Assembly: GCA_003500955.1 (NCBI GenBank)
Contig: DNQP01000112.1
Span: forward strand, 1 to 14,116
From: Curvibacter sp.
Lineage (GTDB): Bacteria; Pseudomonadota; Gammaproteobacteria; Burkholderiales; Burkholderiaceae_C
Length of the DNA: 14,116 nucleotides
Direction: 5' to 3'
Shown: positions 6,379 to 13,844 of the stretch, piece after piece
How the letters are laid out: each line of letters opens with the position of its first letter
How positions within the stretch are numbered: the first letter of the stretch is position 1
Program-made: the position numbers and the translations under genes
The notes under the pieces: generated by a model
What the model was told of the DNA's origin: nothing
What the model saw: the letters and a program-made list of their open reading frames with translations, nothing else
Databases searched by the model: none

Positions 6379-6999
6379 ATGCAGAACTTCCTGCTCAACG
6401 TCGATCGCCTGTCCACCTGGATAGGCAAGATCTTCGCCTGGACCGCCCTCATCCTCACCTTCATGATCAGCTGGGAAGTGTTCTCGCGCTACGTGCTGAA
6501 CAAACCCCATGCCTGGATGCTGGACTTCCAGATCATGATGTACGGCACGCTGTTCATGACGGCTGGTGCCTACACGCTGGCCAAGAACGGCCATGTGCGT
6601 GGCGACGTGCTTTACGGCTTTTTCAAGCCGCGCACCCAGGCCACCATCGACCTCATCCTCTATTTCGTCTTCTTCCTGCCCGGCATCACGGCTCTGACCT
6701 GGGCTGGCTGGGTCTATTTCGGCGAGGCGCTGGCGATCCGGGAACAGACCTTCTCGGCCGAGCCCCTGCCGATCTACCCCTTCAAGTTCATCATTCCCCT
6801 CTCGGGGGGCATCCTGCTGCTGCAGGGCATCGTCGAGATCATCCGCTGCATCTACTGCATCCGTGACGGCGAGTGGCCGTCGCGTGAGGAGGACGTGGAA
6901 GAAGTGGACGTCGAGAAACTCAAGGAAATGGTGCACGTGAAAGACGAAGACATCCAGGCGCTGGACAAGTACGTCGCCAAGGAAGGCGCCCACAAATGA
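6379..6999 (+). CDS. dctQ: TRAP transporter small permease, DctQ family
   Basis: A 206-aa inner-membrane protein with four predicted transmembrane segments at roughly 15-37, 48-70, 88-115 and 133-160. Family marks are ISWEVFSRYVLNKPHAWMLDFQ at the end of helix 1 and AKNGHVRGDVLYGFF before helix 3 (the usual HVR-D motif). It pairs with DctM to form the proton- or sodium-driven permease fed by the upstream receptor. The C-terminus carries a soluble acidic tail of about 40 residues (EEDVEEVDVEKLKEM and onward), longer than in the shortest DctQ proteins. AGGA at 6370-6373 lies 5 nt before the ATG. Its stop overlaps the start of the large-permease gene (ATGA), indicating translational coupling. 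Confidence 0.92.
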   Translation: MQNFLLNVDRLSTWIGKIFAWTALILTFMISWEVFSRYVLNKPHAWMLDFQIMMYGTLFMTAGAYTLAKNGHVRGDVLYGFFKPRTQATIDLILYFVFFLPGITALTWAGWVYFGEALAIREQTFSAEPLPIYPFKFIIPLSGGILLLQGIVEIIRCIYCIRDGEWPSREEDVEEVDVEKLKEMVHVKDEDIQALDKYVAKEGAHK

Positions 7000-8903
7000 A
7001 AATCCGTAAAGAACTCTGGTTCGGCTTCAGCCTCATGGGGCTGATCATCCTGGCCGCGATCGCCATGCTGGTCGGTGCCGACAAGATCACCAACGGCCAC
7101 ATCGGCCTGCTCATGCTCTCGCTGGTCGTCGTGGCCATCATGCTGGGCTTCCCCACCGCCTTCACCCTGATGGGCATGGGCATGATCTTCACCTGGATCG
7201 CCTACGAGGAAAACACGCAGAAGACGCTGGACCTCATGGTCGCCTCGGCCTTCAAGGTCATGAGCAACGACGTGCTGATCTCGATCCCGCTCTTCGTGTT
7301 CATGGGCTATCTGGTCGAGCGCGCCAACCTGATCGAAAAGCTCTTCAAGAGCCTGCACCTGGCCCTGGTGCGCCTGCCGGGCGCGCTGGCCGTGGCCACG
7401 CTCGTGACCTGCGCGGTGTTTGCTACCGCGACCGGCATCGTCGGCGCCGTGGTCACGCTCATGGGCCTGCTGGCCTTGCCGCAGATGCTGCGCGCGGGCT
7501 ATGACGTCAAGATGTCGGCGGGTGCCATCACCGCCGGAGGCTGTTTGGGCATCCTGATCCCGCCTTCGGTGATGCTGATCGTCTACGGTGCCACCGCTGG
7601 CGTGTCCGTCGTGCAGCTGTACGCCGGTGCTTTCTTCCCCGGCTTGATGCTGGCCGGCCTGTACATCGGCTACGTCATCATTCTCGCCAAGCTCAAGCCT
7701 TCGATGGCGCCCCCGCTGCCGGAGGCCGAGCGCTATGTGCCTCTGCCGCCCCTGCTGGAAAAGGTGGCGCCCTCGCACGGCGCGCGCGCCCTGCCCACGC
7801 TGCTCAAGGCACTCAAGGGCCAGCGCAACGCCGAAGTGCCAACCGGCTACCTGCTCAAGCAGCTCGGCGTCGTGCTCCTGCCCCTGATCCTCTTCGTCTT
7901 CGTGGCGCTGGCCAGCTACGCCAGCGTGACCTCGGTGCCGCCGGTCGATGAAATCCCGGCCATGGAGGTCGAGACCACGACCGACAGCGGTCTGGCCGAA
8001 CCCCCTGGCGGTGAAGAGGAAGAAACCAGTGCCTCCGGTCTGCAGGAGCCCCCGGGCGCGGAACAGGAGAAGGCCGAGGAAGCCAGTGCCTCCAACGTGG
8101 CTGAGCCGACCGCCGCCGTCGCGGCGGCGGCCGACGCGCCGACCAGCAAGCCCGCGCCGCTGAGCTTCTGGATCGGTCTCGCGGTGGGCGCCCTGGCCCT
8201 GGTCGTGTACTACGCCCTCCTGAGCTTCACCCGGCTGGAAGTCTTCAAGATGCTGCTGACCAGCTTCTTCCCCTTGCTGGTGCTGATCCTGGCGGTGCTG
8301 GGCTCCATCGTGATGGGTCTGGCGACGCCCACCGAGGCCGCTGCCGTGGGCGCACTGGGTGGCTTCCTGCTGGCCGCGGCCTACAAGCAGCTGACCCTGA
8401 CTGTGGTGAAGGAAAGCGTGTTCCTCACCGCCAAGACCTCGGCCATGGTGTGCTGGCTCTTCGTCGGCTCGGCCATCTTCTCGGCGGCTTTCGCCCTGCT
8501 GGGTGGCCAGGAGCTGGTGGAGAACTGGGTCATGTCGATGAACCTGACCAAGACCCAGTTCCTGGTGCTGAGCCAGGTCATCATCTTCATCCTGGGCTGG
8601 CCGCTGGAGTGGACCGAGATCATCGTGATCTTCATGCCCATCTTCATCCCGCTGCTGGACAACTTTGGCGTCGATCCGCTGTTCTTCGGCCTGCTCGTCG
8701 CGCTGAACCTGCAGACGGCCTTCCTGTCGCCGCCGGTGGCCATGGCCGCCTTCTACCTCAAGGGGGTGAGCCCGCCGCACGTGACGCTGAACCAGATCTT
8801 CGCCGGCATGCTGCCTTTCATGGGCATCCAGGTGCTGGCCATCATCCTGCTGTACAACTTCCCCGGCATCGGCATGTGGCTGCCCGAGGTCCTGTACAAG
8901 TAA
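6996..8903 (+). CDS. dctM: TRAP transporter large permease, DctM family, with acidic repeat insertion
   Basis: A 635-aa polytopic membrane protein, well above the approximately 425-430 aa of basic DctM proteins. The N-terminal half has DctM marks ISIPLFVFMGYLVERANL, TATGIVGAVVTLMGLLALP, and GGCLGILIPPSVMLIVYGATAG. The C-terminal half has GLATPTEAAAVGALGGF and NLQTAFLSPPVAMAAFYLKG. The extra length is a charged segment (about 235-300), one additional hydrophobic helix (VVLLPLILFVFVALASY), and a low-complexity linker at about 324-385. The linker repeats SGLAEPPG, SGLQEPPG and SNVAEPTA amid Glu-rich runs, followed by another added helix. Larger DctM proteins with such middle insertions occur in TakP-like TRAP systems, but the acidic repeats look locally expanded. 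It overlaps the small-permease gene by 4 bp, with AAGGAAGG 9 nt before the ATG, and ends before an intrinsic terminator. Confidence 0.93.
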   Translation: MKIRKELWFGFSLMGLIILAAIAMLVGADKITNGHIGLLMLSLVVVAIMLGFPTAFTLMGMGMIFTWIAYEENTQKTLDLMVASAFKVMSNDVLISIPLFVFMGYLVERANLIEKLFKSLHLALVRLPGALAVATLVTCAVFATATGIVGAVVTLMGLLALPQMLRAGYDVKMSAGAITAGGCLGILIPPSVMLIVYGATAGVSVVQLYAGAFFPGLMLAGLYIGYVIILAKLKPSMAPPLPEAERYVPLPPLLEKVAPSHGARALPTLLKALKGQRNAEVPTGYLLKQLGVVLLPLILFVFVALASYASVTSVPPVDEIPAMEVETTTDSGLAEPPGGEEEETSASGLQEPPGAEQEKAEEASASNVAEPTAAVAAAADAPTSKPAPLSFWIGLAVGALALVVYYALLSFTRLEVFKMLLTSFFPLLVLILAVLGSIVMGLATPTEAAAVGALGGFLLAAAYKQLTLTVVKESVFLTAKTSAMVCWLFVGSAIFSAAFALLGGQELVENWVMSMNLTKTQFLVLSQVIIFILGWPLEWTEIIVIFMPIFIPLLDNFGVDPLFFGLLVALNLQTAFLSPPVAMAAFYLKGVSPPHVTLNQIFAGMLPFMGIQVLAIILLYNFPGIGMWLPEVLYK

Positions 8904-8934
8904 TCAGCCATCTGCTTGCGGGCAGGGAAAACAA

Positions 8935-8957
8935 GGGGCGCGCAAGCGCCCCTTTTT
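8935..8957 (+). terminator. Intrinsic terminator of the TRAP operon
   Basis: GGGGCGC (8935-8941) pairs with GCGCCCC (8946-8952) around a GCAA tetraloop of the GNRA type, followed by five T residues (8953-8957). It starts 31 bp after the large-permease stop and insulates icmF from TRAP operon transcription. Confidence 0.93.
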
Positions 8958-8958
8958 C

Positions 8959-8987
8959 TTGGTCGAAACGGGCGAAAGGGCTAAGAT
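8959..8987 (+). promoter_or_regulatory. Candidate promoter of icmF
   Basis: TTGGTC (8959-8964) and TAAGAT (8982-8987) are separated by 17 bp and match three and four of six consensus bases respectively. The -10 box overlaps the left end of the 26-bp palindrome, so a protein bound there would block or reshape the promoter. The match is weak and by eye. Confidence 0.3.
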
Positions 8988-9010
8988 TGACGTTTACGTA
9001 AACGTCAATC
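8985..9010. promoter_or_regulatory. Perfect 26-bp palindromic operator upstream of icmF
   Basis: Bases 8985-8997 (GATTGACGTTTAC) are the exact reverse complement of 8998-9010. The palindrome holds three ACGT cores at 6-bp steps (8990, 8996, 9002) and ends 10 bp before the icmF ATG. A 26-bp perfect palindrome in a short spacer after a terminator is very unlikely by chance and looks like a dimeric-regulator site. From memory, MerR-family LiuR sites, which control branched-chain amino-acid and isovalerate catabolism in proteobacteria, have ACGT-centred palindromes of this style. That assignment is an inference. The sequence is AT-rich at its core, unlike its surroundings, and no regulator gene is in the window. 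Confidence 0.85.
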
Positions 9011-9020
9011 GAGCCCGCGC

Positions 9021-12000
9021 ATGACCCAGCTCTCCGCCGACTACCAGGCCCTGGCCAACTACCGTCCCAAGCACAAGGTGCGTTTCGTCACGGCCGCCAG
9101 TCTTTTCGACGGGCACGACGCGGCCATCAACATCATGCGCCGCATCCTGCAGGGCATGGGCGCCGAGGTCATCCACCTCGGGCACAACCGCAGCGTGGAC
9201 GAGGTCGTCACCGCGGCGCTGCAGGAAGACGTGCAGGGCATCGCCATCAGCTCCTACCAGGGCGGGCATGTCGAGTACTTCAAGTACATGGTCGATCTGC
9301 TGCGTCAGCGTGGCGGGCAGCACATCCAGGTCTTCGGCGGCGGCGGCGGCGTCATCGTGCCGGCCGAGATCCGTGAGCTGCAGGACTACGGCGTCACGCG
9401 CATCTACAGCCCCGAGGACGGGCAGCGCATGGGCCTGCAGGGCATGATCGGCGAGATGGTCATGCGCTGTGACCGGGACCTGAGCGCGCACGCGCCACGG
9501 GAGCTCTCGGCCCTGGCCGGCCATGGCGAACTGGCCTGGCGGGCGCTGGCGCAGCTCATCACCGCGGTGGAGAACGGCGCCTTGGGCGCCGATCGCCTGG
9601 CGGCCTTGCGGGCCCAGGCCGCGGCCTGCAAGGTGCCCGTGCTGGGCATCACGGGCACGGGCGGCGCCGGCAAGTCCAGCCTGACCGATGAACTCATCCG
9701 CCGTCTGCGCCTGGACCAGGATGACGCGCTGCGCGTGGCCGTGATCAGCATCGATCCCTCGCGCCGCAAGAGTGGCGGCGCGCTGCTCGGCGACCGCATC
9801 CGCATGAATGCCATTTCGCCCTGGCGCCAGGGCTCGCGCGTCTACATGCGCTCGCTGGCCACACGCGAAGCCGGCAGCGAGATCAGTGCCGCGCTGCCCG
9901 ATGTGGTGGCCGCCTGCAAATGCGCGGGCTTCGATCTGGTCATCGTCGAGACCTCGGGCATCGGCCAGGGCGATGCGGCCATCGTGCCGCATGTGGATGT
10001 GCCGCTCTACGTGATGACGCCCGAGTTCGGCGCCGCCAGCCAGCTCGAGAAGATCGACATGCTCGACTTTGCCGAGTTCGTGGCGATCAACAAGTTCGAC
10101 CGCAAGGGCGCGGCCGATGCACTGCGCGACGTGGCCAAGCAGGTGCAGCGCAACCGCGCAGCCTTCAACGTGTCGCCCGAGACCATGCCGGTCTTCGGCA
10201 CCATGGCGGCGCGCTTCAACGACGACGGCGTGACCGCGCTCTACCAGGCGCTCAAGGCCCGCCTGCAGGCCCTGGGCCTGAAGCTCATAGACGGGCGCTT
10301 GCCCCGGGTCGACGTGCGCCACAGCAGCAACCAGACGCCCATCGTGCCCGCCCAGCGCACGCGCTACCTGGCCGAGATCAGCGACACCGTGCGCGGCTAC
10401 AAGCGGCGTGCGCGCGCGCAGGCCCGGCTGGCGCGCGAGATCCAGCAGCTGCGCGAGGCCGCGCGCATGCTCAGCGTGGACAAGCCGGACCGCCCCAAGG
10501 CTGCCGAGGCCGCGATCGACCTGGCCCAGTCACGCGAGCTGCAGATGGACGCCGACGCCCGCAAGCTGCTGGCCCAGTGGCCGCAGATGCAACAGGCCTA
10601 TGCCGGCGACGAGTACGTGGTGAAGATCCGCGACAAGGAGATCCGCACCGCGCTCACCGTCAAGAGCCTGTCCGGCACCACCATCCGCAAGGTGGCGCTG
10701 CCCAGGTACGAGGACCACGGCGAGATCCTCCAGTGGCTGATGCTGGACAACGTGCCCGGCAGCTATCCCTACACCGCCGGCACCTTCGCCTTCAAGCGCG
10801 AGAACGAGGACCCCACACGCATGTTCGCGGGTGAGGGCGATCCCTTCCGCACCAACAAGCGCTTCAAGCTGCTGTCCGAAGGCATGCCGGCCAAGCGCCT
10901 GTCCACGGCCTTCGACTCCGTCACGCTCTACGGCAACGACCCCGATCCGCGGCCCGACATCTACGGCAAGGTCGGCAACTCGGGCGTGAGCATCGCCACG
11001 CTGGACGACATGAAGGTGCTCTACAGCGGCTTCGACCTCTGCAACCCGGCCACCTCGGTCAGCATGACCATCAACGGCCCGGCGCCTACCATCCTGGCCA
11101 TGTTCATGAACACGGCCATCGCCCAGAACCTGGAGAAGTTCAAGGCCGACAACGGCCGCGAGCCGACGGACACCGAGGCCGCCAAGATCCGCGCCTGGGT
11201 GCTGGAGAACGTGCGCGGCACCGTGCAGGCCGACATCCTCAAGGAAGACCAGGGCCAGAACACCTGCATCTTCTCCACCGAGTTCTCGCTCAAGGTCATG
11301 GGTGACATCGCCGAGTACTTCGTGCACAACCAGGTGCGCAACTTCTACTCGGTCTCCATCTCGGGCTACCACATCGCCGAAGCCGGGGCCAATCCCATCA
11401 GCCAGCTGGCCTTCACGCTGTCCAACGGCTTCACGCTGGTCGAGGCCTATCTGGCGCGCGGCATGCACATCGACGACTTCGCGCCCAACCTGAGCTTCTT
11501 CTTCAGCAACGGCATGGACCCGGAATACACCGTGATGGGCCGCGTGGCCCGCCGCATCTGGGCCGTGGCCATGAAGGAGAAGTACGGTGCCAACGAACGG
11601 TCGCAGAAGTTGAAATACCACATCCAGACCAGCGGTCGCAGCCTGCACGCGCAGGAGATCCAGTTCAACGACATCCGCACCACGTTGCAGGCGCTCATCG
11701 CCATCTACGACAACTGCAACAGCCTGCACACCAACGCTTTCGACGAGGCCATCACCACACCCACCGAAGATTCGGTGCGCCGCGCCATGGCCATCCAGCT
11801 CATCATCAACCGTGAGTGGGGGCTGGCCAAGAACGAGAACCCCAACCAGGGCGCCTTCATCATCGAAGAGCTCACCGAGCTGGTGGAAGAGGCCGTGCTG
11901 GCCGAGTTCGAGCGCATCGCCGAACGCGGCGGCGTGCTCGGCGCCATGGAGACCGGCTACCAGCGCGGCAAGATCCAGGACGAGAGCATGCACTACGAGA

Positions 12001-12314
12001 TGCTCAAGCACACCGGCGAGCTGCCCATCATCGGCGTCAACACCTTCCGCAATCCGCATGGGGACGTGATCCCCGAGAAGCTCGAGCTCGCGCGTTCCAC
12101 CGAAGAGGAAAAGCAGAGCCAGCTGCAGCGCCTGCGCGACTTCCATGCGCGCCATGCCGACCAGGCACCGGCCATGCTCAAGCGCTTGCAGCAGGCCGTG
12201 ATCGAGAACCGCAACGTCTTCGAGGTGCTGATGGACGCCGTGCAGGTCTGCTCCCTGGGGCAGATCACCACGGCGCTGTTCGAGGTCGGCGGGCAGTACC
12301 GCCGCAATATGTAG
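9021..12314 (+). CDS. icmF: Fused isobutyryl-CoA mutase (cobalamin-binding, G-protein chaperone and mutase domains)
   Basis: A 1097-aa cytoplasmic adenosylcobalamin-dependent enzyme interconverting isobutyryl-CoA and n-butyryl-CoA; some IcmF proteins also act on isovaleryl/pivalyl-CoA. Domain order is as in known IcmF. Residues about 15-150 form a B12-binding domain (FDGHDAA with axial ligand His32, then SSYQGG and FGGGGG). Residues about 175-415 form a MeaI-type GTPase (P-loop [12 protein letters not shown] with Lys218, ETSGIGQGD, and NKFD at 357-360). A linker follows, then the mutase barrel from about 560. Two residues that set substrate choice by comparison with methylmalonyl-CoA mutase are visible: Phe589 in TAGTFAFK (Tyr in MCM) and Gln746 in DQGQNTCIF (Arg in MCM). 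Both point to isobutyryl-CoA. No frameshift or missing motif is seen. There is only a weak GAG near the ATG. The usual neighbours (acyl-CoA dehydrogenase, TetR or MerR regulator) are absent here. It is tail-to-tail with the DUF6352-type gene. Confidence 0.96.
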   Translation: MTQLSADYQALANYRPKHKVRFVTAASLFDGHDAAINIMRRILQGMGAEVIHLGHNRSVDEVVTAALQEDVQGIAISSYQGGHVEYFKYMVDLLRQRGGQHIQVFGGGGGVIVPAEIRELQDYGVTRIYSPEDGQRMGLQGMIGEMVMRCDRDLSAHAPRELSALAGHGELAWRALAQLITAVENGALGADRLAALRAQAAACKVPVLGITGTGGAGKSSLTDELIRRLRLDQDDALRVAVISIDPSRRKSGGALLGDRIRMNAISPWRQGSRVYMRSLATREAGSEISAALPDVVAACKCAGFDLVIVETSGIGQGDAAIVPHVDVPLYVMTPEFGAASQLEKIDMLDFAEFVAINKFDRKGAADALRDVAKQVQRNRAAFNVSPETMPVFGTMAARFNDDGVTALYQALKARLQALGLKLIDGRLPRVDVRHSSNQTPIVPAQRTRYLAEISDTVRGYKRRARAQARLAREIQQLREAARMLSVDKPDRPKAAEAAIDLAQSRELQMDADARKLLAQWPQMQQAYAGDEYVVKIRDKEIRTALTVKSLSGTTIRKVALPRYEDHGEILQWLMLDNVPGSYPYTAGTFAFKRENEDPTRMFAGEGDPFRTNKRFKLLSEGMPAKRLSTAFDSVTLYGNDPDPRPDIYGKVGNSGVSIATLDDMKVLYSGFDLCNPATSVSMTINGPAPTILAMFMNTAIAQNLEKFKADNGREPTDTEAAKIRAWVLENVRGTVQADILKEDQGQNTCIFSTEFSLKVMGDIAEYFVHNQVRNFYSVSISGYHIAEAGANPISQLAFTLSNGFTLVEAYLARGMHIDDFAPNLSFFFSNGMDPEYTVMGRVARRIWAVAMKEKYGANERSQKLKYHIQTSGRSLHAQEIQFNDIRTTLQALIAIYDNCNSLHTNAFDEAITTPTEDSVRRAMAIQLIINREWGLAKNENPNQGAFIIEELTELVEEAVLAEFERIAERGGVLGAMETGYQRGKIQDESMHYEMLKHTGELPIIGVNTFRNPHGDVIPEKLELARSTEEEKQSQLQRLRDFHARHADQAPAMLKRLQQAVIENRNVFEVLMDAVQVCSLGQITTALFEVGGQYRRNM

Positions 12315-12324
12315 CCCGGCGTGC

Positions 12325-13383
12325 TCAGGACGCCGCGGCCAGCGGCAGATTGAGCAGCAGATTTTGCGGCTTGAGCCGCAGCAGGCCTTGCGGATTCATG
12401 GCCAGGCCCAGGTACACCGGCTTGCCCACCATGTCCGGCTGCACCAGGGCCGTGTCGGCAAACGTCAGGCGGAACAGGCTGATCAGGCGCTGCATGCGCG
12501 CCGCGTCCACCTCAGCGCCCTCGTAGAGATCGTTGAGGATGGCCGTGGCCTCGCTGTCCAGCCCGATGTGCCAGCGCCAGGCCGCGTCGTCCACGCGCGC
12601 CAGCGGCTCGATCTTCACGTCCACCGCCAGGAAGTGCCGCACCCAGAGTTCCAGCACATGGGCCAGCGCCTTGAGGCCGCTGCGCGCGCGCGTCATGCGC
12701 AGGGTCAGGCCGTGGCTCAGGTCCTGCGTGACTTCATGCGTCAGGTCCAGCAGGCTGCGGTGGTTTTCGCTGCGTTCCAGGTAAGACGCCGGCTTGCTGG
12801 CGTCGAGCACGGCCAGTTCGGCGGTGCGCAGCGCGGTCTTGTTCTCCAACAAGAGGCGGCCCAGCGCGCCCAGGCCGGCGTCCTGGCTGTGCTGGTCCAC
12901 CACGGCCTGGTCGCCGGCCAGCACCTGCCCGTCCTGCACGGCGATGCGTTGCGGGCGGAAGAAGAGCTCGGCCGCGCGCAGCGCCAGCATGTCTTCGGTG
13001 TCGCGCAGCAGATGGCGCAGCACCGCCTGCACCACGAGGTCGATGAAGAGCGGGGGGATGGTGATGCGCCCGCTGCGCATGAGCTGCAGGTACCAGGCCT
13101 CCAGCGTGCCGGCCTGGCGCAGCGCGTCGCGCCAGTTCAGGAAGTGGGTGTAGTTCTCGCGTGCATCGGCGTCGCGGATGCGCGCGAGCGTCGCGGCGTC
13201 GACGGCATGCAGGGGATCGTCGTGCAGGGCCCGGTGCAGACGACGTTCTGCCGGGCAGGATTCGGGCACGAGCGCCAGCTCGGGGCGCGCCAGGACCAGA
13301 CGCAGGTAATCGGGCGTGAGCGCCAGCCGGCCCTCGGCCGTGGGCTGCAGGCGTTCGTAGCCGCAGGAGGGCCAGAAGTTCAT
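12325..13383 (-). CDS. DUF6352-type protein of unknown function
   Basis: A 352-aa probably cytoplasmic, mainly helical protein without signal peptide or transmembrane helices. I recognise it as the uncharacterised DUF6352-type family of Burkholderiales from its opening MNFWPSCGYERL, the central block DADARENYTHFLNWRDAL followed by EAWYLQL and IPPLFIDLVVQAVLRHLL, and the late NPQGLLRLKPQNLLLNLPL. No catalytic motif is evident and I do not assign a function. The ATG at 13381-13383 puts the start at the conserved MNFWPSCGY; an upstream ATG at 13470 would add 29 residues that overlap the preceding gene's coding sequence. The small 70-aa gene lies 37 bp upstream on the same strand, so the two probably form a two-gene operon. 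Its stop lies 10 bp from that of icmF. Confidence 0.8.
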   Translation of the reverse strand: MNFWPSCGYERLQPTAEGRLALTPDYLRLVLARPELALVPESCPAERRLHRALHDDPLHAVDAATLARIRDADARENYTHFLNWRDALRQAGTLEAWYLQLMRSGRITIPPLFIDLVVQAVLRHLLRDTEDMLALRAAELFFRPQRIAVQDGQVLAGDQAVVDQHSQDAGLGALGRLLLENKTALRTAELAVLDASKPASYLERSENHRSLLDLTHEVTQDLSHGLTLRMTRARSGLKALAHVLELWVRHFLAVDVKIEPLARVDDAAWRWHIGLDSEATAILNDLYEGAEVDAARMQRLISLFRLTFADTALVQPDMVGKPVYLGLAMNPQGLLRLKPQNLLLNLPLAAAS

Positions 13384-13420
13384 GCGTCCGATGCTAACAG
13401 CGTCGGCGCACTGCGGTCTC

Positions 13421-13633
13421 TCAGTGGCTCGACAGCTCGCCCGGCAGGGTCTCTTCCTCGTCCCCGGCATCGGTGGCCGGATCGACCGCGTAGGGGATCA
13501 GCGGCTTGTCCAGCGGGCGCAGCTGATGGCGGCGCAGCGAGCGCAGCGAGGTGGAGCGCTCCATGGCCTGGAGCACGGTCTCGGGCTCCATCATCAGGCT
13601 GAAAGGGTTGAGCGAAATAGGGTTGGTTCTCAC
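13421..13633 (-). CDS. Small 70-aa protein of unknown function, upstream partner of the DUF6352-type gene
   Basis: A GTG at 13631-13633 is preceded by AAGGA at a 6-nt spacing and opens a 70-residue frame: RTNPISLNPFSLMMEPETV, then a helix LQAMERSTSLRSLRRHQL, then RPLDKPLIPYAVDP, then an acidic tail (DAGDEEETLPGE). The basic middle and acidic end suggest a small soluble adaptor- or regulator-like protein, but no known domain is certain. I recall similar short proteins with an MDPE-V-A-ERS and CRPLDKP pattern in Comamonadaceae, so I believe it is a real conserved gene; this is memory, not a search. The frame extends upstream to an ATG at 13747, but that extension has no ribosome-binding site and crosses the inverted repeat at 13725-13745. 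It is probably co-transcribed with the DUF6352-type gene. Confidence 0.7.
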   Translation of the reverse strand: MRTNPISLNPFSLMMEPETVLQAMERSTSLRSLRRHQLRPLDKPLIPYAVDPATDAGDEEETLPGELSSH

Positions 13634-13639
13634 AGGTTT

Positions 13640-13644
13640 TCCTT
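13640..13644 (-). promoter_or_regulatory. Shine-Dalgarno of the 70-aa gene
   Basis: AAGGA on the minus strand lies 6 nt before the GTG at 13633 and is the main reason for choosing that start over the upstream in-frame ATGs. Confidence 0.65.
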
Positions 13645-13724
13645 GCATCACACCAGCATGCGATGTGGTGAAATCACTGTAGGCCCCGTGTCGGCCAACT
13701 TGAATCGGCATCCGCCGGTTTCTC

Positions 13725-13745
13725 GTGTCAGAAAAAACCTGACAC
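13725..13745. repeat. 7-bp inverted repeat in the divergent spacer (operator candidate)
   Basis: GTGTCAG (13725-13731) and CTGACAC (13739-13745) are exact reverse complements separated by a 7-nt A-rich spacer (AAAAAAC). It lies in the 211-bp spacer between the 70-aa gene and the Bug-family gene. Its 14-bp centre-to-centre spacing would place both half-sites close to one face of the helix. No T-tract on either strand supports a terminator. Confidence 0.5.
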
Positions 13746-13844
13746 ACCGTCCCGTCCCCGGGTTTGCCCCAGGGTTCGCGGGCCTGGCGTCGTGCTGCGG
13801 CCGGCGCAAAATCGGCAGAACATCACACTGCCGGAAGGACTGCC

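Noticed and set aside
6852..8780. 642-aa open frame antisense to the TRAP permease genes
   Set aside because: The product is a His/Gln/Glu/Arg-rich low-complexity string typical of the reverse of GC-rich membrane-protein codons. The plus strand has clear DctQ/DctM motifs throughout.
8994..10322. 442-aa open frame antisense to the start of icmF
   Set aside because: His/Ala/Asp-rich composition and overlap with the conserved B12 and GTPase domains show it is a shadow frame.
10530..12155. 541-aa open frame antisense to icmF
   Set aside because: A mirror of third-position GC bias. There is no ribosome-binding site or domain, and the sense strand is an intact mutase domain.
12317..12335. CGGCGT/ACGCCG hairpin between the convergent icmF and DUF6352-type gene ends as a bidirectional terminator
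   Set aside because: The stem is only 6 bp with a 7-nt loop, overlaps a coding end, and has no T-tract on either strand; it is too weak to call.
13384..13470. Longer N-terminus for the DUF6352-type protein from the ATG at 13470
   Set aside because: The extra 29 residues overlap the 3' end of the 70-aa gene, are Arg/Cys-rich, and precede the conserved MNFWPSCGY start.
12364..13602. 412-aa plus-strand frame opposite the DUF6352-type and 70-aa genes
   Set aside because: Low-complexity His/Gln/Arg/Ala product, no ribosome-binding site, and it spans two supported minus-strand genes.
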